NCBI GenBank assembly: GCA_017392525.1
Contig: JAFOVD010000055.1
Span: forward strand, 1-39,987
Length of the DNA stretch: 39,987 nt
Direction: 5' to 3'
From: Lachnospiraceae bacterium
GTDB taxonomy: Bacteria > Bacillota > Clostridia > Lachnospirales > Lachnospiraceae
A program made the position numbers and the translations under genes. Shown in pieces: positions 25,432 to 34,020 of this stretch. Each line of letters begins with the position of its first letter. The stretch's first letter is position 1. Under the pieces are notes generated by a model. The model did not search any database and was not told the origin of the DNA. It saw only the letters and a list, made by a program, of their open reading frames with translations.

Positions 25432-26406
25432 TTAGTTTTCATCCGTATTAACAGTGATACCATGTTCTGCAAAATATCTTGCTGCACCTTCATGATATGG
25501 CACTGTTGTAATACCTGACGCCGTTTCCAGATTAAGTTCACTACCCTTGGCATTTTCCAGAGTAATATCATCAATATGATCAAATATTGATGCTGTCAGA
25601 TCATAAACTGTATCTGCGTCTGCATTTGCTGAAACAATCAGTGTCGCCTGAACAGTAATCGTCTGGATGTCCTCCTTCTGACCCGGATATGTTCCCGCAG
25701 GAATCACGTATGGATCATAATACGGACATTCCTCTAAAATCTTCTGCTGCAAATCTCCATCAATGTTAATAAGATTTACACCGTTTGTTGTTGCAAGTTC
25801 TGTAATCGCCGTAGTTGGCGCACCGGCAACAATAAATGCAGCATCAATCTTGCCATCCTTTAAAGCTTCCTTGGAATCTTCAAAGGACTGATACTGTGGT
25901 TTTATATCATCTATATCCAAACCAGCAGCATTTAAAACGTCTATCGCATTGAAATATACGCCGGAACCTGCCTGACCGATTGATACACTCTTGCCCTTCA
26001 GGTCCTCAATTGATTTGATGGAATCATCCATTGTGATTACCTGAACTGTCTCTGCGTAAAGTGCCGCTAAAACACGGAAGTCATGTGTCTGCCCATCCTC
26101 TTCAAATGCGCGTGTACCATTCCATCCATATGTCATAACATCAGACTGTGTGAATCCAAGCTGAAAATCACCGTCCTGAATACTTTGAATATTAACTTTA
26201 GAACCTCCCGTAGAAACTGCTACAGTTTTCACTCCTGCATAACTTGTCATATACTGAGCAATTACTCCACCATATGAGTAGTATGTACCGGCAGTTCCAC
26301 CCGTTCCAAACATCATCCTCTCAGATGACTGAGAACAGCCTGTCAGTGTGCTTAAAATCAAGCATACACAAACAAGGCATGCTCCGATTTTACGAATCTT
26401 TCGCAT
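25432..26406 (-). CDS. TAXI-family TRAP solute-binding lipoprotein
   Basis: A 324-residue extracytoplasmic binding protein. A lipoprotein signal ends LSTLTGC, with lipidated C24. The mature part starts with the TAXI-typical MMFGTGGTAGTYYSYGGVIAQY, then GGSKVNIQSI and GSGVYFNAIDVL. TAXI proteins commonly bind glutamate, glutamine or 2-oxoacids; the substrate here is unknown. First gene of the uptake operon, with a candidate promoter carrying a palindrome 40-70 bases upstream. Confidence 0.95.
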   Translation of the reverse strand: MRKIRKIGACLVCVCLILSTLTGCSQSSERMMFGTGGTAGTYYSYGGVIAQYMTSYAGVKTVAVSTGGSKVNIQSIQDGDFQLGFTQSDVMTYGWNGTRAFEEDGQTHDFRVLAALYAETVQVITMDDSIKSIEDLKGKSVSIGQAGSGVYFNAIDVLNAAGLDIDDIKPQYQSFEDSKEALKDGKIDAAFIVAGAPTTAITELATTNGVNLINIDGDLQQKILEECPYYDPYVIPAGTYPGQKEDIQTITVQATLIVSANADADTVYDLTASIFDHIDDITLENAKGSELNLETASGITTVPYHEGAARYFAEHGITVNTDEN

Positions 26407-26446
26407 GTCTTACCTCTCTCTCTTTGTGTCTTGTTAATGCGTTCTA

Positions 26447-26475
26447 TTTATACCATAAAACAGCGCTGTTGTCAT
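26447..26475 (-). promoter_or_regulatory. TAXI operon promoter with a palindrome in the spacer
   Basis: On the minus strand ATGACA (26470-26475) and TATAAA (26447-26452) are 17 bases apart. The perfect palindrome AACAGCGCTGTT (26459-26470) fills much of the spacer, the place for a repressor site. Confidence 0.55.
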
Positions 26476-26503
26476 CTTTTCCGGTCTCAACGCCACAAAT
26501 CTA

Positions 26504-26532
26504 TTGACCACGTCCTTAAAATCCTTTTTAAT
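26504..26532 (+). promoter_or_regulatory. Promoter of the CPBP protease gene
   Basis: TTGACC (26504-26509) and TTTAAT (26527-26532) with a 17-base spacer, just before the GGAGG site of the gene. Confidence 0.5.
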
Positions 26533-26554
26533 AGTATTGTTAGGAGGAAATAAA

Positions 26555-27484
26555 ATGAAACAAAAATTATTGGACAACTTTGTAGTTTACTTAATTGTAG
26601 CCGTCTTGCTAATGTTTATTGGGCAATTTATCGGGGGACTTGTCATTGGAATTCCTGTTGGATTACATGCCATTTCATCTATTGATGATCCAACACTTTT
26701 ATCTGATCCGGAAGCTTATACAGAAGTTCTAAACAATCTTCCACCCATTGTTAAACTGGCAAATATCTATCTGGTTTCATTTGGAATGTGGGTAGTTTTA
26801 CTTCTATGGTTCCTGAAAAAGAATAATCGTCCTCTCTTTGGCACGATTACAAGAAAAACCCGTGGAAATACCGTACCCAAGTTTTTGCTTGGTTTACTCA
26901 TCGGTTTTGCTCTCAATGGACTCTGTGTTCTCGTTGCTTGCCTTCACGGCGACATAGAGCTTACATTTTCAGGATTTGATCCGTTAATTGTAATCCCGGC
27001 ATTTCTCATGATTCTGATTCAGGCGTCTTCAGAGGAATTACTTTGCCGTGGATATCTCTATCAGAAATTAACACATCGTTATGAAGATCCTGTCATTGCT
27101 ATCGTTGGTAATGCAGCACTGTTTACCTTTCTTCATCTTTTGAACAATGGTATCTCCGTGCTCTCCCTGTTAAATATCTTCATATCCGGTGTAATGTTTT
27201 CATTATTTGTATATTACCTGGATAGCATGTGGCTGGCATTCGGTGTACACACCGCCTGGAACTTTACACAGAACATCCTGTTTGGGCTTCCAAATAGCGG
27301 CATAGAAAGCCCTTTCGGTATTTTTACCTTAAACACATCATCTGCCAAGAACAGCTTTGCTTATAATACAGAATTCGGCGTTGAAGGATGTATTCTTTCT
27401 ACAACTATCCTCGCTATTTTCTGCGTAGGTCTCATATTACTTGGACGAAAGCGTGATTGGAAACCTACAAATATCTGGGCATAA
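26555..27484 (+). CDS. CPBP-family intramembrane metalloprotease
   Basis: A 309-residue membrane protein with about eight segments. The start is set at 26555, where AGGAGG lies eight bases upstream; an ATG 17 codons earlier has no site. CPBP (CAAX protease/bacteriocin-processing) motifs: SSEELLCRGYLYQKL (EExxxR), FTFLHLLNNG and FGVHTAWNFTQN (HxxxN). Members process peptides or confer bacteriocin immunity, but most are uncharacterised. It is a single gene between two promoters facing apart, with a bidirectional terminator at its end. Confidence 0.88.
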   Translation: MKQKLLDNFVVYLIVAVLLMFIGQFIGGLVIGIPVGLHAISSIDDPTLLSDPEAYTEVLNNLPPIVKLANIYLVSFGMWVVLLLWFLKKNNRPLFGTITRKTRGNTVPKFLLGLLIGFALNGLCVLVACLHGDIELTFSGFDPLIVIPAFLMILIQASSEELLCRGYLYQKLTHRYEDPVIAIVGNAALFTFLHLLNNGISVLSLLNIFISGVMFSLFVYYLDSMWLAFGVHTAWNFTQNILFGLPNSGIESPFGIFTLNTSSAKNSFAYNTEFGVEGCILSTTILAIFCVGLILLGRKRDWKPTNIWA

Positions 27485-27494
27485 AATTGATAGC

Positions 27495-27529
27495 TAAAAA
27501 AGCAGAGGATTATTCCTCTGCTTTTTTTA
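27495..27529. terminator. Bidirectional intrinsic terminator
   Basis: AGCAGAGGA pairs with TCCTCTGCT around a TTAT-type loop, with A6 on one side and T7 on the other. It serves the CPBP gene (plus) and the convergent isomerase gene (minus). Confidence 0.93.
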
Positions 27530-27533
27530 AAAA

Positions 27534-28373
27534 CTATCTTAAATTATGCTCGTCTAACCAATCGCAAGAGTGTTCCAATGCAGTAATTGTCTTTGTTTCC
27601 AAAACACATCTTGCATTACAGTCTCTAGCTAATTGTAGTCGATTAAACAAATCTATTTTCCCTGTTCCAAGGGCAAGATGATTTTTGGGTGGATTTGTCA
27701 TACCATCATGTATGTGAAAATGCTTTAATTTATCCTTATTCTTTCGAATAAATGGCTCATCGTATTCATCCGTTGCTTTGGAATGTCCAATATCCCATGT
27801 CAAAACAAATTTATCGCTCTGCAGAAGATACTCTATCGCCTTCTTTTCAAAGTCTCTGAATCCATCGGTATTCTCAATAGCAATTTGAATCTCATCTTCT
27901 TTTATCCACTCTTCAACCAGCTCTCTAAACCGTCGGAAATTCTCCATATATTCCTCAAAGCGCTTTTCATATACAAGCACTTTCTTTTCCGGAAGTGTGA
28001 CAACAATACCATGATTCATATGCATGTTGATTGTCATCGGAAGCTTCGCGTAGCTATCCGAAGTAGAATATTTCTTCTTCAGTGGGACCAACGCTCTTGC
28101 AACTTCAATTGTACGACTCACTGTTTCAAGATATGCAGCACGAACAATAGGATTAAAATCAGCAACATTTAAGTTTTCATCAATGTGAATCGTATAATAG
28201 ATGCCTGCCTCTTCTGCCAGACTTATCAGCCGATATGTATCTTCCAGTTTCTCAATCTGATATTCAGGGAAATTCGTATTAAGCTCTATAAAATTCAGTC
28301 CCAGTTTCTTACAAAGTGATATATCCTGCTCCAAAGTCTCATTTTCTATTAAATTTGGCATTCCATAATCCAT
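27534..28373 (-). CDS. Xylose-isomerase-like TIM-barrel protein (sugar phosphate isomerase/epimerase family)
   Basis: A 279-residue AP-endonuclease-2/xylose-isomerase-like barrel. Candidate metal ligands appear in order: GLNFIELN, YYTIHIDEN, IQIAIENTDGF, LTWDIGHSK, LKHFHIHDG and CVLETKT. The family includes sugar epimerases, inositol-pathway enzymes and endonucleases; the short barrel without DNA-binding loops favours a sugar or small-molecule isomerase. GGTGG precedes the ATG. It runs in the same direction as the ECF S component 71 bases upstream and may be cotranscribed. The substrate is unknown. Confidence 0.85.
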   Translation of the reverse strand: MDYGMPNLIENETLEQDISLCKKLGLNFIELNTNFPEYQIEKLEDTYRLISLAEEAGIYYTIHIDENLNVADFNPIVRAAYLETVSRTIEVARALVPLKKKYSTSDSYAKLPMTINMHMNHGIVVTLPEKKVLVYEKRFEEYMENFRRFRELVEEWIKEDEIQIAIENTDGFRDFEKKAIEYLLQSDKFVLTWDIGHSKATDEYDEPFIRKNKDKLKHFHIHDGMTNPPKNHLALGTGKIDLFNRLQLARDCNARCVLETKTITALEHSCDWLDEHNLR

Positions 28374-28444
28374 TATTTGTCCACCACGCTTTCTTTTCGG
28401 TATGCACCAATTAGTTTAAATGCGTAGGGTCGATTTTTCAAGCA

Positions 28445-29008
28445 CTAGCGGGAATATAGTTTAGAAATAACCGGATGCAAAACACTTGCAATCAAAACGC
28501 CAAATACACCCTGAATGATATTTGGGATAATTCCGGCAGCGGAAGCTATTACCCCGGCAGCAAGTGATGTATGGTTCATTACAGATAACATAAAAATCTC
28601 GAAAATAAAGTATCCCAAAACCATCACTGTTTCTCCTGCAATTCCGGCAATTACAACTCCTGGGAGATTAGTACCATTTTTTAATTTCTTAACAAGAAAC
28701 TTATAAACAACATAAGCTGTCAAGGCAGTTAAGGCCTTGATTGTAAAAGTAGCCGGAACATAGACAAAATATCCGCCAATCAAATCCGAAAGTGCAGATC
28801 CAATACCAGCTGCAAGCGCACCTAATCCCGGTCCTAAAAGCAAACCGCTAAGCAATACAAAACCATCTCCCGGATGAATATATCCCATCGTAGGGGTTGG
28901 AACTTTAATAATCATAGTTCCAACACATGTCAATGCAGCCATCAATGCGGCTATAATTACTTTTTTTGTGTCAAATCTTTCATTTGCTATTACTGTTGAG
29001 TGATCCAT
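28445..29008 (-). CDS. ECF transporter S component, vitamin-type, substrate uncertain
   Basis: A 187-residue membrane protein with six segments, typical of an energy-coupling-factor substrate-binding subunit: VIIAALMAALTCVGTM, then the loop PTPTMGYIHPGDGFVLLSG, then GALAAGIGSALSDLIGGYFVYVPATF. It needs the shared EcfA/A'/T module encoded elsewhere. GGAGGAG precedes the ATG. The divergent neighbour is a MocR-type regulator, a PLP-related family, so a B6 vitamer (PdxU-like) is a reasonable guess. Thiamin precursors or other vitamins cannot be excluded. Confidence 0.85.
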   Translation of the reverse strand: MDHSTVIANERFDTKKVIIAALMAALTCVGTMIIKVPTPTMGYIHPGDGFVLLSGLLLGPGLGALAAGIGSALSDLIGGYFVYVPATFTIKALTALTAYVVYKFLVKKLKNGTNLPGVVIAGIAGETVMVLGYFIFEIFMLSVMNHTSLAAGVIASAAGIIPNIIQGVFGVLIASVLHPVISKLYSR

Positions 29009-29065
29009 TTTTCTCCTCCTTCAATTAAAAAACATAGTGAATCGCTTTTCTTTTTCCCTTATATG

Positions 29066-29087
29066 CAGTTATAATAGCATTATACTG
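29066..29087. promoter_or_regulatory. Imperfect palindrome between the S component and MocR genes
   Basis: The arms CAGTTATAAT and ATTATACTG flank AGC with a one-base insertion. The element is centred in the divergent intergenic region and overlaps promoter-like TATAAT sequence, so it is a candidate MocR operator. Confidence 0.4.
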
Positions 29088-29132
29088 TTACTATAAAAAT
29101 GCGCAATTTTCGATTTATTTTAGGGGACAGAT

Positions 29133-30365
29133 ATGAAAGTATATGAAAAAATCTATCACTATTATCTGAATAAAATGATGAATGGAATCTTGAAAACCGG
29201 AGATCGTATGCCTTCTCTCAGAGAATCCGAAAAAACTCTGGACGTTAGTCGTACTTCCGTAGAGACTGCCTACATGCTTCTTGCAGCAGACGGCTACATC
29301 TATGCCAAGGAAAAGATTGGCTTCTTTGTATCTGATATGTCTGAGCGGATGGCAAAAAACAATTCTGAAAAAGCAGACGCTACACCAGTTCCCTCCTTGA
29401 AGAACTCAATAGATTATTCGTCTGAATATGACCTGACAACTATCGCAGAAGATAGAGAAGTCTCCTGTCTAAATCTGTGGAGACGCTATATGAAATCAGC
29501 ACTTCGTCAGGAAGATCGTTTACTATCCTATTCGCATAATCAAGGGGAGGCAGATCTAAGACAAGAAATTGCAACCTATGTCCGTAAAACCAGAAATATC
29601 ATCTGCTCACCTGATGATATTGTTATAGGCGCTGGGTTTCAGAATCTCTTACAGATTTTAATTGCAATTATATCCGGCGAAAGGACCATTTCCTTTCCCA
29701 CAAAAGAATTTACAGATGGCGCCACTATCTTTTTAAACGCCGGATATAGTGTATCCTACCGTAATAAAAACAGTCACGTCATCTATGTCACACCCTCCTA
29801 CATGACAAAATGGGGTGAAATTATGCCAATGAAACGACGACACGAACTTATAGAACACGCAAGGGAAAATCATCATCTTATTGTCGAAGATGACTATCAG
29901 AATGAATTCGTATTCTCTAGTAAGCCCACACCTAGTCTTTATGCAATGACCGGCGGAGAAAATGTCGCATTTCTTGGATCATTTTCAAGAGTACTTCTTC
30001 CAAGCGTTCGTATCAGTTATCTGATCTTACCACAAGGCATGGCAGAAGCTTACCATGAAATCAAAGAATTATACAATCAGACCGCTTCCAAAGCCGAACA
30101 GATTGCTCTTGCAATGTTCCTTCGCGACGGTCATCTCCACCGACATATTCGTAAGATGAAGCGTCTCTACGAAGAAAAACGCCAGATTGCCATCCGGGCT
30201 TTGAAAGACACATTCCCGGAAGATTGCCTGTTTATCGGCGAAAGTGGTATGGAAATCGGAATACAGATACCTGATATGGAAAAGATGCAAATCATCACCT
30301 TTAGCCAGATTCCAAAGGACAGTATTGTCTACGCGATTAAAGAATTTAAAAACAGAATTTTATAA
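29133..30365 (+). CDS. MocR-type GntR/aminotransferase regulator lacking the PLP lysine
   Basis: A 410-residue MocR protein. The GntR winged helix is in residues 1-68 (LKTGDRMPSLRESEKTLDVSRTS), followed by an aminotransferase-like domain (about 100-410) with HLIVEDDYQNEF. The segment that should carry the Schiff-base lysine reads LGSFSRVLLPSVRIS: R286 (codon AGA, 29988-29990) replaces K, whereas the paralogue PdxR in this window has [12 protein letters not shown]. The HxxPTG segment is also altered (PSYMTKWGEIMP). Covalent PLP binding is therefore unlikely. AGGGG precedes the ATG. It is divergent from the ECF S component, its probable target. The protein is full length, so this is not an obvious pseudogene. 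Confidence 0.9.
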   Translation: MKVYEKIYHYYLNKMMNGILKTGDRMPSLRESEKTLDVSRTSVETAYMLLAADGYIYAKEKIGFFVSDMSERMAKNNSEKADATPVPSLKNSIDYSSEYDLTTIAEDREVSCLNLWRRYMKSALRQEDRLLSYSHNQGEADLRQEIATYVRKTRNIICSPDDIVIGAGFQNLLQILIAIISGERTISFPTKEFTDGATIFLNAGYSVSYRNKNSHVIYVTPSYMTKWGEIMPMKRRHELIEHARENHHLIVEDDYQNEFVFSSKPTPSLYAMTGGENVAFLGSFSRVLLPSVRISYLILPQGMAEAYHEIKELYNQTASKAEQIALAMFLRDGHLHRHIRKMKRLYEEKRQIAIRALKDTFPEDCLFIGESGMEIGIQIPDMEKMQIITFSQIPKDSIVYAIKEFKNRIL

Positions 30366-30497
30366 CTTCCTATTCTCATAACATAGAATAAAAACAAATA
30401 TGATTTCAATAATACACATCATAGCACACACAGCAAAAATCAGTAACCAGAGAATTACGGAAGCTCCAATAAACGGTAACCCCTTCTTCTCCTTCAT
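30360..30497 (-). CDS. Possible 45-residue single-span membrane peptide
   Basis: An ATG-to-TAA frame encodes MKEKKGLPFIGAS followed by a hydrophobic stretch (VILWLLIFAVCAMMCIIEII) and a short charged tail (YENRKL): a charged N-terminus, one membrane span and a polar end. It overlaps the convergent MocR stop by six bases and fills an otherwise empty gap. No ribosome-binding site is visible upstream, so it may be chance. Confidence 0.25.
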   Translation of the reverse strand: MKEKKGLPFIGASVILWLLIFAVCAMMCIIEIIFVFILCYENRKL

Positions 30498-30550
30498 ATG
30501 ATGTTATCATCATACATTTTTTTAAGGAAATTGTCTCAATTTTTTTAAAC

Positions 30551-30580
30551 AAAAAAGACACACCCACTTGGGTGTGCCTT
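30551..30580 (-). terminator. Intrinsic terminator after the PTS antiterminator gene
   Basis: GGCACACCC pairs with GGGTGTGTC around AAGT on the minus strand and is followed by six T, about 20 bases after the stop. Confidence 0.9.
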
Positions 30581-30600
30581 TAAACAACTAAATATTGCTT

Positions 30601-31449
30601 TTATGCCTCGCTTGCCTTCACTCTTTCGATATGAATTGCAAGATATCCAATTTCATTTTCATCAAAATCGATACCCAAACTTTCGGCAAGTTCATCGCAA
30701 ATCTTTTCAGCAATAACAAAAGCTTCCGGATAATTCTGATTAACAAAATCATTCATGCTAAGCTTTAACGGCTCCTGACGCTGTACACGGGCAACCATAT
30801 ACCGAATATGATTCATCATACGGTTATATGACAGGGAATCGATACGAATTTTATGCCCGGTTTGTTCTTCTATTTTAGAAATACAATCGCGTACAGACTG
30901 CGCCATCTGCATAGACTGGGAAATTCTATCATGGCTTATAGCTGAATGCACATGTAGTGCAACATAACCGATTTCATCATCTGAAACCTCTACTCCAATC
31001 TCATCAATAAGTAGCGGTCGAATACACTCGGCAGCCTTGTACTCCATATGGAAAAGTATTTTAATATCATCCAATAGCGGGTTAGAGATGTCCTCATGGT
31101 TTTTGATACGTTTCGCAGCAAATTCCAAGTGGTCAGCTAATGGAAATAGAACACTGTGATCCACTGTTTCGTCTTCAAATATTTCGTCTGCCTTCTGCAA
31201 GACTTCATTCGCAATTTCTAGATAGACTGGCGGAACCTGCTTAACAAGATCCAGTGCGCTTCCTCTATCTGTCGATTCGTTTAGTCCATAAATCTTTGCA
31301 TCTGGTCCAAATTCGACTGTTTCAGATACTTTTTTGCCAAACCCAATACCTTTTTCCAGTACAAGGAATTCCTCTGCATGTCCCGTCTCTGGATCTGTCG
31401 CAATCGCGATCACTGTATTATGATTTAATACCTTTTCAATACGATACAT
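30601..31449 (-). CDS. BglG/LicT/GlcT-family transcription antiterminator
   Basis: A 282-residue RNA-binding antiterminator. The CAT RNA-binding domain is at 1-58 (MYRIEKVLNHNTVIAI, EEFLVLEKGIGFGKK). PRD1 (about 65-172) and PRD2 (about 173-282) carry the phosphorylatable histidines in PLADHLEFAAKR, YVALHVHSA, MMNHIRYMV and YLAIHIERV. It is encoded directly after the glucose PTS gene in the same direction, and the PTS leader contains a large terminator hairpin. It therefore most likely controls ptsG by antitermination, as GlcT does; the LicT-type length and motifs do not exclude a beta-glucoside role. GAGGT precedes the ATG. Confidence 0.92.
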   Translation of the reverse strand: MYRIEKVLNHNTVIAIATDPETGHAEEFLVLEKGIGFGKKVSETVEFGPDAKIYGLNESTDRGSALDLVKQVPPVYLEIANEVLQKADEIFEDETVDHSVLFPLADHLEFAAKRIKNHEDISNPLLDDIKILFHMEYKAAECIRPLLIDEIGVEVSDDEIGYVALHVHSAISHDRISQSMQMAQSVRDCISKIEEQTGHKIRIDSLSYNRMMNHIRYMVARVQRQEPLKLSMNDFVNQNYPEAFVIAEKICDELAESLGIDFDENEIGYLAIHIERVKASEA

Positions 31450-31466
31450 AGTTTTTACCTCATTAA

Positions 31467-31495
31467 ATCCGGCACCCTCTCCCGGAGTGCCGGAT
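31467..31495 (-). other. Stem-loop between ptsG and the antiterminator gene
   Basis: ATCCGGCAC and GTGCCGGAT form a perfect 9-bp stem with an 11-base loop, just before the ribosome site of the antiterminator gene. It is followed only by TTTAAT, so it is a weak terminator, an RNA-processing site or an expression-balancing hairpin. Confidence 0.6.
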
Positions 31496-31546
31496 CACAC
31501 ACTGCCATCGCTTAAAGCAAATGCAGTGCTTTTTGCGATAACAATT

Positions 31547-33661
31547 TTACTCGTAAATTGTTACATCATAAAGAGGCTCCCCAACTTCTACATGACCTGA
31601 AGCCTGTAAGAATACTTCTACCTTATCTGCGTCAACATCTGTAACGATGATTGGAGATGTCATAGACTTAGCATTCTTATTTAAGTAGTCAAGATCAAGG
31701 TTCATAAGAGCATCGCCCTTCTTAACCTTCTGACCATTTTCAACAAGTACTTCGAATCCATTTCCACCGAGAGATACTGTGTCAATACCTACGTGAAGAA
31801 GGAGTCCTGTACCGTCTTCTGTTTCCATACCGATAGCATGCTTTGTATCGAATACGAAACCAATAGTACCATCACAAGGCGCAACTACTGTTGCCTTGTC
31901 TGGAGTAACAATTGCACCATCACCCATCATCTTACCAGCGAATGCTTCATCATCTGCTTCTGAGATGTCACCAGCGATACCAGACATTGGGCTATAGATA
32001 GTGAATTTCTTACTTATTTTTTTTTTAGAATCAGCTGAATCATTTCCAGCTTCTTCTACATCTTCACCAGAATACAATGTATTTGGTGCAGTTTCAAGAT
32101 AATCTTCAAGATTTGACTTGATTGTTGTAACGCGTGGTCCGTAAATTACCTGAACACCGTTACCCTTGTGGATGACACCTGAAGCTCCAGAAGCCTTTAA
32201 TAAGCCTTCACGAACTAATTCAGGATTGTCTACTGTACAACGAAGTCTTGTTGCGCAGCAGTCAACTGTTGTGATGTTCTTCTTTCCACCAAGACCACGC
32301 ATGATCATGTCAGAAGTAGCATCTTCAGCCTTAGCACCCTTTGCAAGGTAATCAGCCTTTGTATAAAGCTTTGTTTCTTCATCATCATCTTCACGACCTG
32401 GTGTCTTAAGGTCGAACTTCTTAATTAAGAATGAGAATAAGAAGTAGTAAACAACGAAGTATCCAACACCAACGATTGGTACCCAAATCCAATTTGTTCT
32501 AGCCTGTCCAGGAAGAATACCGAAAAGGAACAAATCGATGATACCACCAGAGAATGTCATACCTACACCAACTTTGAAGATGTGCATAAGCATGTAAGCT
32601 GCACCTGCGAATACGCAGTGGATACCATAAAGAGCTGGAGCTACGAATAAGAATGTGAACTCGATTGGCTCTGTGATACCTGTAAGCATTGATGTAAGTG
32701 CTGCGGAAAGAAGAAGACCTCCAACAACCTTTCTCTTTTCTGGACGAGCACATCTATACATAGCAAGTGCTGCTCCAGGAAGACCAAAGATCATAAGTGG
32801 GAACTTTCCTGACATAAAACGAGTAGCTTCAACTGCAAACTTAGGTGCAGAAGGATCAGCTAACTGAGCGAAGAAGATGTTCTGAGCACCTTCGATCATC
32901 TGTCCGTTAACTTCCATTGTACCACCAACGGCTGTCTGCCAGAATGGTAAGTAGAATACGTGATGAAGACCGAATGGGATCAGTAATCTTTCCATTAAAC
33001 CGTATACCCATGTACCGAAGTAACCAGAAGCGATAACGATATCACCTACTGCGTAGATACCCTTCTGTACTACTGGCCATACAAAGAACATTAAGATACC
33101 AACAAATGTGTAAACAAGTGCTGAGATGATTGGCACGAAACGAGTACCACCGAAGAAAGAAAGTACCTGAGGTAATTCAATCTTGTAATACTTGTTGTGA
33201 AGTGCTGCAACACCAAGACCTACGATGATACCACCGAATACACCCATCTGAAGGGATGTGATACCACAAACGGAAGTTGTTGCACCGTTAAGCATCGCAT
33301 CAGCGCCACCATTGATTGTGATCATAGCACTGATTGAAGCATGCATGATAAAGAAAGCGATAGCTGCTGCAAGAGCTGCAACTTCTTTTTCCTTATTAGC
33401 CATACCAATTGCAACACCCATGGCGAAGATAATTGGTAAGTTACCAAATACGATGTTACCTGCATCACTCATAACCTGGAACAGAGCGTTAAGAACTGTA
33501 CCAGAACCCATAACACCTTCAAGGTGATATGCGCTTAACATTGTTTCATTTGTAAATGATCCACCGATTCCAAGAAGCAAACCAGCTACTGGCAGGATTG
33601 CGATTGGAAGCATGAAGCTTCGTCCTACTCTCTGAAGGACGCCAAAAATTTTGTCTTTCAT
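31547..33661 (-). CDS. ptsG: Glucose-type PTS transporter, EIICBA fusion
   Basis: A 704-residue phosphotransferase permease importing and phosphorylating glucose, or possibly another hexose or N-acetylglucosamine. EIIC spans about 1-415 (RVGRSFMLPIAILPVAGLLLGIGG, GITEPIEFTFLFVAPALY). EIIB is at about 435-520 with phosphocysteine C469 in DCCATRLRCTV. EIIA is at about 550-700 with H608 and active H623 in GLLLHVGIDTVSLGG. The order CBA matches Bacillus PtsG. The gene uses a distinctly more biased codon set (few rare codons) than its neighbours, as for a highly expressed gene. The long leader with terminator and the downstream antiterminator gene point to glucose-dependent antitermination. Confidence 0.95.
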   Translation of the reverse strand: MKDKIFGVLQRVGRSFMLPIAILPVAGLLLGIGGSFTNETMLSAYHLEGVMGSGTVLNALFQVMSDAGNIVFGNLPIIFAMGVAIGMANKEKEVAALAAAIAFFIMHASISAMITINGGADAMLNGATTSVCGITSLQMGVFGGIIVGLGVAALHNKYYKIELPQVLSFFGGTRFVPIISALVYTFVGILMFFVWPVVQKGIYAVGDIVIASGYFGTWVYGLMERLLIPFGLHHVFYLPFWQTAVGGTMEVNGQMIEGAQNIFFAQLADPSAPKFAVEATRFMSGKFPLMIFGLPGAALAMYRCARPEKRKVVGGLLLSAALTSMLTGITEPIEFTFLFVAPALYGIHCVFAGAAYMLMHIFKVGVGMTFSGGIIDLFLFGILPGQARTNWIWVPIVGVGYFVVYYFLFSFLIKKFDLKTPGREDDDEETKLYTKADYLAKGAKAEDATSDMIMRGLGGKKNITTVDCCATRLRCTVDNPELVREGLLKASGASGVIHKGNGVQVIYGPRVTTIKSNLEDYLETAPNTLYSGEDVEEAGNDSADSKKKISKKFTIYSPMSGIAGDISEADDEAFAGKMMGDGAIVTPDKATVVAPCDGTIGFVFDTKHAIGMETEDGTGLLLHVGIDTVSLGGNGFEVLVENGQKVKKGDALMNLDLDYLNKNAKSMTSPIIVTDVDADKVEVFLQASGHVEVGEPLYDVTIYE

Positions 33662-33727
33662 AGACTTTCTCCTTTGACTGTTTTTTGCCCGAAGATTTTT
33701 AAGTTCTTAGCGTCTCTTTTTGAAGCA

Positions 33728-33797
33728 TAAAAAAAGTAGACACAACACGAACATAAAAAAGCTTCTAAAGCGTTAATATGTACAGTTAATGCCTACT
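33728..33797 (-). terminator. Leader terminator upstream of ptsG, candidate antitermination site
   Basis: On the minus strand AGTAGGCA (33790-33797) pairs with TGTCTACT (33735-33742) over eight base pairs with one wobble. Inner AAC/GTT and ACATA/TATGT pairs close an inner GCTT/AAGC hairpin, and seven T follow. It lies in a leader of about 170 bases. A second hairpin, CTTGAG/CTCAAG (33815-33832), precedes it and may be part of the antiterminator structure bound by the GlcT-like protein. Confidence 0.6.
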
Positions 33798-33840
33798 GAA
33801 AGTTACATACTGGACTTGAGCTCTCACTCAAGACTCGTTT

Positions 33841-33869
33841 AATTTATCACTCTCTATGTACCGTGTCAA
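33841..33869 (-). promoter_or_regulatory. Promoter of ptsG
   Basis: On the minus strand TTGACA (33864-33869) and TAAATT (33841-33846) are separated by 17 bases, giving a start near 33834. Confidence 0.7.
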
Positions 33870-34020
33870 CAATATTTGCGCATTTTTTATCAAAAATCAT
33901 TCAAAAAGTGCTATTGACCAAAAACAAGTTATTAAATTTGTATAAAATGACTAGTCATTGCTCCTTCTCTCCCCTATGATAATTAGGATAGAGAGTATGT
34001 TTTTTGTAAAGGAGGAATGC

